Shown here in pieces: positions 35,392 through 41,205 of a DNA stretch of 41,205 nt. Source of the stretch: Winogradskyella epiphytica (GTDB lineage: Bacteria > Bacteroidota > Bacteroidia > Flavobacteriales > Flavobacteriaceae); NCBI RefSeq assembly GCF_003217215.1, contig NZ_QJTD01000010.1, positions 6,756 through 47,960 of the forward strand, read 5' to 3'. Positions within the stretch are counted from its first letter, which is position 1. The number at the start of each line of letters is the position of its first letter. Both the position numbers and the translations under genes were made by a program. The notes under the pieces were generated by a model. It did not search any database and was not told the DNA's origin. It was given only the letters and a program-made list of their open reading frames with translations.

Positions 35392-38300
35392 TTATTTTAT
35401 AATAAGTTTTTGTGTTTTTACCTGACTATCATTGTAAATTTTCACAATATACACCCCTGTCCCGATGGCTGAAATATCAACAGAGTTTAGGTTATCAAAA
35501 TGGTTTAAAGGCTGGTCTATAACTAAGCGTCCTTGTATATCAAATAAATTAAGACTTGTCGCTTCGTTTAACTCCCCTTTTACGTTTAACAACTTTGGAT
35601 TTGAAGTCGTATATACATGTAAACTATCGAATTCACTTTGTCTAATAGACAATACTGAATTTGAATAGTGCAGATAAAAACGTCCTGTTCCACTTAAGCT
35701 CGACTCAGAAGTAAACCCATATTCTGCCTCGTTCAACAAGGTGAGTGTGTTTTCAAGAGTATCTTCTAAGTAAACATTTGTATGCTCTGGTAAAGATGAT
35801 ATATCATCAATTCCTATAATTAACTCTATCCCAGCTTCAGCATTCACTCCTAAAGGCACCACTACACTAGCTAAATCTTCAAAAGGTAAAGTTTGAATAG
35901 ACATATCTACTCCTGTATTTTCTTCTACTAGATTTGAGAATATACTAAACGCTGCCGCGCTTCCTTTAAAAGAGGCTGCGTCATACCCCACATCCAATCC
36001 TCTTGATGTTCCCTCAATAAAATAGATTTGTGTAGTACTCGAAATGTTAGCTGTTTTTAGGTATATTTTACTAGATCCAAAATTAGAATTAGGGGATCTT
36101 CCTTGAATAAAATCATCGGATGATCCGGTGCGACGCATAGTTGTAGTATAATTTACTGAACCACCACCATCTTTAGATTTCACGAAGAAACCTTGACCAG
36201 GAGCAATCAAGTTATTAATATCAGGATCGGCGATAGTTGCCCAATTCCAAGTTGTCCATTCTCCACCAGTTCCCTTATATCCGTAAATAGCTTGAAATAG
36301 GTTACCCTGAGCAAACTGACCTGAATTCTCAGTAAAGAAGTCATTAAAATCTAAATAAGATGGATAAGGGTTTCCTATAAGATTCCATGAAAACCCTGCG
36401 GCTTCGTCAACAATTTGAACATTAGAAATATCGTTGGTAGGTACATCACCCTTAAACGTTAGTGTTCCTCCATCCGGATCCGTAGTCGCTGCTCTATAAC
36501 CAATTCCTGATTCTAGAGGAATAGCCTCTTGACGATATGGGCCAATATCCATATTCTCATATGCTCCATTTGCTACATTATAAGGTGCGAATGCATACAC
36601 TCCAAAATCACTAGGATGCTGTGGTAAATTTGGATTTATATCTGTAAAATCAAAATCAAATACTGCATTCTCTACAGGAGAAGACACCAAATCATTACCA
36701 CCGCCTGCAGAGGTGCCAAGTTTATTTACAAAGAGCTTATAATTAAGTTCTCCAACGACATTAGCATCATTAACAATTAAACTAGAATAAGAGTCTGAAA
36801 CAGAATTCAAAGTAATGGTATTCGCTGTTAAGTTCGCATTTGAACTTAATACAACAGCTGCACCAGGATGAACGATGAGCTCATCACAAAATGTATCTGT
36901 AGTAACTTCAACTTCGCCATCATTTATTACAATAGTATCTATTAATGTGGCTACTCCGTTTGTAGGGTTGCCATTCGCATCCCAGTCTCCATTGATATAA
37001 GTATATGTAATCGGATTTTCAATATTAACTTGAATCGTCTTAACACATTGGTTTTTTGGAGTTAGAGCCCTTATTTCTGCCGCTGAGGCCCAAGCCTGAT
37101 TAGCCCCTTCCCGAGTGGCTACCAAACGAATATATCGCCCTTGCTTTTCTGGAAAATTGACGGTTTTCAAGTCGTGATTATACGCCCATTCACCGTCCTC
37201 TGCAGATGTGGCCACGGCATCACCCCAATCTGTCGCGCTACTACTAACATAGATTTCATAACCCGCAATTGTCCCGTTTAATTCAGCATCTTGTCTCGGC
37301 AAATAATCCAGACCCATAACTGTTGTTTCTGCACCTAAATCAATTTGAATCTCATGAGGATAAGGTTCATTATGCGTACCCCATTCTGTATGCCAAATTG
37401 TATTTGGATCTCCATCCGTAGCGTTTACAGCTGGCGCAAATTCATCTATAATCTCTTCACTATCTACATAAACCACCGCTGGCGTAGCCCTGATCACACT
37501 TAGTTCGGCTGCTGAGGCCCAAGGCTGCCCCGCTACCGCTGGATTTATAGCTACGAATCGAAGGTATCTTCCTTCCGTTGCAGGAAAAGTTACTGTTTGT
37601 GCGTTTAGATTATTTCCTCCTGTTCCTGTTCCAACCACACTCCCCCAATCTGAGGTTGAATCGCTAATATAAATCGCAAAATCACCTATTCTTCCATTTT
37701 GATTGTTTTGTCTAGGCAAGTAAGTAAATCCATTTAAGACCGATCCTTCACCTAAATCTAAAACCATTTCGTGTGGATAACCTGGATCTGTTGTTTGTCC
37801 ACCATACTCCCACTCCGTATGCCAATAAGTATCAGGATTTCCATCTAGCGCATTTAATGCCCCAGCTGCCTCATTAGTGAGCTCTTCCGAACTTACCGAG
37901 ATGAGCATTGGATCTACTTGAAACTGAAATTCCAAAGAACTATTAATCGTATAAAGACCTGCATCAGCATTAGTAATTCCATTAATTTCATTAGCATTTA
38001 AAATGCTACCATCTGGTGCTCTTACAGTATAATCTACAGAGTTAGAATTAAGATATAAACCCAAATCATCACCTTCATTAAGCGTTATTTCTGAAGCGCC
38101 GCTATTGCTTTCTCCGTTAATCTCATAAACAATTTCTAAATCTTCGCATGAACTACCGTCTACAACGATACCTAATTCATTATTATAAATCGTTTGAATT
38201 TCCTCTGCAGTAAGAGCAATATCATATAATTTAAATTTATCCATTTTTCCGTCTAACTCATCCGTAATACCACTACTATTTCCATAGCCTACTACTGGAG

Positions 38301-40452
38301 CTGGACGTCTGTCATAAAAGCCAGATAAGGTAAATGTATTATATATTGGCTCGGCTGTATTAATTTGGAGATTCCCCGTTACTACATCACTACAAATTTG
38401 TTGACCATTGACATAAAGTCTTGCCACTTCTCCATCATAAGTTCCCACAAGATGCTCCCATTCGCCAGGGTTATACTCGCCGGTATAACAACTTGCTGCT
38501 CCTCCATTATCTGTAAAAAACTCCAATTTATAGAGTGAATTATGATAACCAAAAAAGAAGGAGGCATAATCATGTGCAAATATGGCAACATTGGGTATTT
38601 CCCCATTTTCTGGAATGACACTTCCCGTATTTCTATTAACCCAAGCCATAACGGTAATTTGGTCGGTTAGTGCGGCTAGTGAAGGTGAGGTTGGTATTTC
38701 AACTATAGTATTAGACGTAAATTCCATACCATCCATTTCAAGGGCATTCCCTGAAAAACCATCTTGCGTCCAATATTCCGTACTAAGTGGTATTGGATTC
38801 CCATTATCATCTCTTTCTTTAATTTCACCATTATTACCTCTACCTGAAGTATCTGTTATAAATGCGTTGCTTCCTTCAAAAAACTCAAATTCAACAATTA
38901 AGTTATCCCCTTGAACCCTTGCCTCTGGTGGTCCAACTAGAACCGTTTCAGACATACTAGGAGTACCGTCTGCATTCAATGCGAATAACATATAATACCC
39001 TGGAGGCATTAAGTTCGCATCAGGCATATCTATTAAGAAGGCCCCATTCGATTCTGTATATGTGACAGGAATTCTACGTTGTTCATTGTTCACACTATGT
39101 GTTGCCGAAGACATTCGTACAAAAGCGAATTCAGTCACATCAGCGGATGCCGTAACTGGTAAAATATTCTCATAAAATGCATTATCTGGAGCATTTAATG
39201 TTGGACGAACTGCTAAATCGCCATTACTATCGAATAAATAAGGTGGGCTGAAGATTTCTGCATCCGGATGGTTGGCGCCACCTACAGGACAGTTTCCACA
39301 GAGTCCACCTCCACCAATAAATACACGACCATCATTTAACAAAATACCAGCACTGTGATACGTTCTAGGTATCTGCATACTAGCCAAGGTTGTAAACGAA
39401 TTGGTGTCTGGATTATACATTTCTGCAGACAAATGAGCGCCCACATCAGAAAACACATCAGAGGTATTCATTCCACCTAAAATTAATACTTCTCCATTAG
39501 GAAGCACTACGCTAGTGACGTATATTCTTCCATAGGCCAATTCATTACTTGTTGGAACTACAGTAACGTTATTTTCATCATTAAAGTCAATCACATAACC
39601 ATTTGTGTTGCTTATATCGCCACCATCATAGGACCCGTTACCACCTACTTTTAGAAGTTTTCCAATATCGAACATCACTGTATTTCCATTCATGGACGAT
39701 TTATCATCCCCTCTTTGGCCAATGACTTCAAAAGACCCATCACCAGATACATCAAACCAATGCATAGTTTCCCCTGGTCCAGCATGAAATATTTTTCCAT
39801 TTGGTGCAGCCCATAACCAAGCGTGGTTATCTAATCTAAATTCTCCTTCAGGCTCTCTGTTACTATCTTCTGCATTCCAAAGTAGTTCTCCTTGTAATCC
39901 ATTAAGTACGCGCCATCCAGATTCTTCTGTCCATAGCTCGGCGGTTCTGCCTCCGTAAGCTCCTCCACTCCACGATCCACCAATAGTAAATGCAGATCCA
40001 TCAGCTAAGGTTACAGCTCCTTGATAACCACGTGGAATATTCATATCATCCGCTCTAGTCCATAAATCCAATTTCGGATCATAAATACTTGCACGTTCAC
40101 TTGAACTTCCTCCAGTAGCCATAATTCTACCGTCTGCCAAATTATTAATCCCTGGACAGAACATGTCATGGTTGGTCTGCGTTCTTGTTCTTGGCAATAC
40201 ATCGCCATCTGATCCAATAGTCGGATCAAATATTTGCGTAAATGTGTATCCGTCAGCGCCTCCAAAATTATCATGATATTTAGAAGACCATGTCAGTAAT
40301 TTACCATCTGGTAAATTAGCAACAGCGACCGGCACTATGTCAAAGGAAATAGGATCACTCCATTGTCCTTCCATTTCCGGGTTTTGTGAAAAACTTTTAA
40401 AGCTAAATAGAATTAGCAGAATAAAAAGATTAGTAAAGTTAGAATTACTCAT
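35392..40452 (-). CDS. T9SS cargo: galactose oxidase-like copper radical oxidase with LamG and discoidin domains
   Basis: Secreted protein of 1686 residues: signal peptide (1-22, ending FSQ), a kelch-type galactose oxidase core (about 28-410), its E-set/DUF1929 domain (about 415-505), a LamG/concanavalin-like domain (about 515-758), an Ig-like part (about 768-845), two F5/8 type C domains (about 850-1000 and 1000-1145), the shared ~500-residue module and a T9SS type A sorting domain. All residues that define fungal galactose oxidase activity are in place: C99 (HDMFCPGI) and Y143 (RGYQ) for the thioether cofactor, W161 (GGSWSGG), Y365-H366 (PRTYHS) and H452 (SATHSVN) for copper. It probably oxidises a primary alcohol, such as a galactose C6 or an aldehyde hydrate, giving H2O2. 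Substrate cannot be told. Unusually complete for a bacterial homologue. Confidence 0.92.
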   Translation of the reverse strand: MSNSNFTNLFILLILFSFKSFSQNPEMEGQWSDPISFDIVPVAVANLPDGKLLTWSSKYHDNFGGADGYTFTQIFDPTIGSDGDVLPRTRTQTNHDMFCPGINNLADGRIMATGGSSSERASIYDPKLDLWTRADDMNIPRGYQGAVTLADGSAFTIGGSWSGGAYGGRTAELWTEESGWRVLNGLQGELLWNAEDSNREPEGEFRLDNHAWLWAAPNGKIFHAGPGETMHWFDVSGDGSFEVIGQRGDDKSSMNGNTVMFDIGKLLKVGGNGSYDGGDISNTNGYVIDFNDENNVTVVPTSNELAYGRIYVTSVVLPNGEVLILGGMNTSDVFSDVGAHLSAEMYNPDTNSFTTLASMQIPRTYHSAGILLNDGRVFIGGGGLCGNCPVGGANHPDAEIFSPPYLFDSNGDLAVRPTLNAPDNAFYENILPVTASADVTEFAFVRMSSATHSVNNEQRRIPVTYTESNGAFLIDMPDANLMPPGYYMLFALNADGTPSMSETVLVGPPEARVQGDNLIVEFEFFEGSNAFITDTSGRGNNGEIKERDDNGNPIPLSTEYWTQDGFSGNALEMDGMEFTSNTIVEIPTSPSLAALTDQITVMAWVNRNTGSVIPENGEIPNVAIFAHDYASFFFGYHNSLYKLEFFTDNGGAASCYTGEYNPGEWEHLVGTYDGEVARLYVNGQQICSDVVTGNLQINTAEPIYNTFTLSGFYDRRPAPVVGYGNSSGITDELDGKMDKFKLYDIALTAEEIQTIYNNELGIVVDGSSCEDLEIVYEINGESNSGASEITLNEGDDLGLYLNSNSVDYTVRAPDGSILNANEINGITNADAGLYTINSSLEFQFQVDPMLISVSSEELTNEAAGALNALDGNPDTYWHTEWEYGGQTTDPGYPHEMVLDLGEGSVLNGFTYLPRQNNQNGRIGDFAIYISDSTSDWGSVVGTGTGGNNLNAQTVTFPATEGRYLRFVAINPAVAGQPWASAAELSVIRATPAVVYVDSEEIIDEFAPAVNATDGDPNTIWHTEWGTHNEPYPHEIQIDLGAETTVMGLDYLPRQDAELNGTIAGYEIYVSSSATDWGDAVATSAEDGEWAYNHDLKTVNFPEKQGRYIRLVATREGANQAWASAAEIRALTPKNQCVKTIQVNIENPITYTYINGDWDANGNPTNGVATLIDTIVINDGEVEVTTDTFCDELIVHPGAAVVLSSNANLTANTITLNSVSDSYSSLIVNDANVVGELNYKLFVNKLGTSAGGGNDLVSSPVENAVFDFDFTDINPNLPQHPSDFGVYAFAPYNVANGAYENMDIGPYRQEAIPLESGIGYRAATTDPDGGTLTFKGDVPTNDISNVQIVDEAAGFSWNLIGNPYPSYLDFNDFFTENSGQFAQGNLFQAIYGYKGTGGEWTTWNWATIADPDINNLIAPGQGFFVKSKDGGGSVNYTTTMRRTGSSDDFIQGRSPNSNFGSSKIYLKTANISSTTQIYFIEGTSRGLDVGYDAASFKGSAAAFSIFSNLVEENTGVDMSIQTLPFEDLASVVVPLGVNAEAGIELIIGIDDISSLPEHTNVYLEDTLENTLTLLNEAEYGFTSESSLSGTGRFYLHYSNSVLSIRQSEFDSLHVYTTSNPKLLNVKGELNEATSLNLFDIQGRLVIDQPLNHFDNLNSVDISAIGTGVYIVKIYNDSQVKTQKLIIK

Positions 40453-40764
40453 AATAGCAAAAGTTGAGTTAGTAATTTAAATTACGGTTGGAATTGATTG
40501 AAAATAAAATGGCCCTTACGTCCATTTTTGCACAATTAACATAAATTATTCTAAGCTCAACTTTTTTTGAGACCAACGGCTGTTTTTTTCGTCTAACTTT
40601 CTTTAACAGCTAAAACAAGAGGCTGCAAACCAATTCATTATGAGACACTTATGAATCTACAATTCATAGTTGTGAAACTTCTTATTGAATATATTCGTTG
40701 AATGTTTATTGGTTCTCTAATGCGTTATTAACTTGCGAAGTTGTAAATTTTTTATGAAGTTATT
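40453..40764. other. Gene-free spacer upstream of the galactose-oxidase-like gene
   Basis: About 310 AT-rich bases. It must hold the promoter of the cargo gene and the 3' flank of the broken decarboxylase gene. Several T-rich words and a small AACTT-GCG-AAGTT palindrome near 40731 are present, but no convincing promoter or terminator. Confidence 0.5.
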
Positions 40765-41120
40765 TTAAGTCATACTGTCTAATATCATCTGAATATCGCG
40801 TTGTGTAGTATCAGGATTAATGAAGCAGAAGCGTGAAACCGTTTCAAAATTATCTCCATTTTTCCATTTTGTGGGAGTCACTAAAGCGAAGCCTTTTCTG
40901 TGATTTTCATAAGTCCAATTGGTATAATCCTCAGGCTGCCATCCTTTTCTTCTGTATAAGACGCAAGATAAGCTAGGCTCTCTAACCAATTCTAAATCTG
41001 GATGTGCTTCAATCATTTTCCCTGCAATTTGAGCAAGTTCTAAACCGCGTTCTACAGCTTGCTTATAACGATCTGTTCCGTGAGTAGCTAATGAAAACCA
41101 AAGCGGTAAGTCCGAATTCA
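40765..41120 (-). pseudogene. PLP-dependent decarboxylase, C-terminal fragment cut by an insertion sequence
   Basis: The last ~118 residues of a group II pyridoxal-phosphate decarboxylase (aspartate/glutamate/aromatic amino acid decarboxylase type): DLPLWFSLATHGTDRYKQAVE, then LVREPSLSCVLYRRKGW, KGFALVTPTKW, RFCFINPDTTQRDI. Full-length relatives have about 450-480 residues, including the PLP lysine, which is absent here. Family sequence stops near LNSDLP; upstream of about 41121 the frame runs into DNA that belongs to an IS30-like element, and the in-frame ATG near 41190 lies inside that element. The gene is therefore interrupted; whether the 5' part survives on the other side of the element is outside the window. 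The exact junction is an estimate. Confidence 0.8.
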
Positions 41121-41131
41121 ATAACTTAACG

Positions 41132-41158
41132 CAACAAATCAAAATTTTAGATTTGTTG
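41132..41158. repeat. Inverted repeat overlapping the transposase leader
   Basis: CAACAAATC, nine bases AAAATTTTA, then GATTTGTTG: a perfect 9-bp stem ending two bases before the ATG. It could fold in mRNA entering from outside and hide the start codon, as in many insertion sequences. Confidence 0.55.
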
Positions 41159-41159
41159 T

Positions 41160-41205
41160 ATGAATACAAAAAAGCATAAACGATTATCACTTAAGGAACG
41201 TGTTA
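41160..41205 (+). CDS. IS30-family transposase, first 15 codons (partial)
   Basis: The ATG at 41160 opens a frame to the window end that reads MNTKKHKRLSLKERV. This start closely resembles the N-terminus of flavobacterial IS30 transposases (MxxKHKRLSLxER), which is followed in the family by a helix-turn-helix. Only the first residues are visible, so the catalytic DDE domain cannot be checked. The identification rests on this short match, the position directly at a broken gene and the hairpin in front of the start. Confidence 0.65.
   Translation, partial: MNTKKHKRLSLKERV

Larger units (their letters stand above)
41121..41205 (+). mobile_element. Left end of an IS30-family insertion sequence (runs out of the window)
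   Basis: Starts about where decarboxylase homology ends. It includes AACTTAACGCAACAAATC, an inverted repeat CAACAAATC (41132-41140) / GATTTGTTG (41150-41158) and the start of a transposase gene. The right end and target duplication are not visible, so the boundary is approximate. Confidence 0.65.

Overview
The window looks like a chromosome segment from a marine-type member of the Flavobacteriaceae (phylum Bacteroidota). The base composition is AT-rich. Four proteins end in a type A sorting domain of the type IX secretion system (T9SS). Several promoters match the Bacteroidota -7 box TAnnTTTG. Families such as DUF2911, DUF3820, DUF922, GEVED and the long LysM/periplasmic-binding fusion are also typical of the group. 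Species cannot be named from the sequence alone.

Layout. 1-443: gene-free DNA with short repeats. 444-6795: an M23 peptidase, a DoxX membrane protein, a cysteine-synthesis pair (cysE-cysM, 1 bp apart), a small membrane protein, a second M23 peptidase, a DUF2911 protein and a MeaB-type GTPase. 6904-10640: a tight operon of GT2, a double LAB_N protein and a GT39 transferase (probable lipid or envelope glycan decoration), meeting head-on with a PAP2 phosphatase. 10742-20623: mostly minus-strand housekeeping genes (MATE exporter, DUF3124 lipoprotein, nitronate monooxygenase-like flavoprotein, mnmA, a small GIY-YIG gene between inverted repeats, a YwqK/MORN-like protein, yidC, pyrG). 20900-26225: a GEVED/T9SS protein and, convergent with it across a perfect bidirectional terminator, guaA, a LysM/PBP protein, a DUF922 protease-like protein and a DUF3820 protein. 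26446-40452: three large tandem T9SS cargo genes with a common C-terminal module of about 500 residues. They carry (i) a discoidin domain only, (ii) a PQQ-type sugar dehydrogenase fused to a two-heme cytochrome region and two ricin-type lectins, and (iii) a galactose-oxidase-like copper radical oxidase with LamG and two discoidin domains. Each has its own intrinsic terminator. 40765-41205: the 3' end of a PLP-dependent decarboxylase gene, cut off by the start of an IS30-like insertion sequence that runs out of the window.

Two parts are the most unusual. The first is a 96-residue GIY-YIG nuclease gene bounded by two ~50-bp arms in inverted orientation, with 13-bp ends matching at 12 of 13 positions; a third, solo copy of the arm lies at 138-180. 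This resembles the REP/RAYT arrangement but with a nuclease of a different fold. The second is the cargo cluster, which would place a copper radical oxidase and a heme-bearing sugar dehydrogenase on or outside the cell surface, both joined to carbohydrate-binding domains. All functions are inferred from motifs and family resemblance read by eye; no database search was run.
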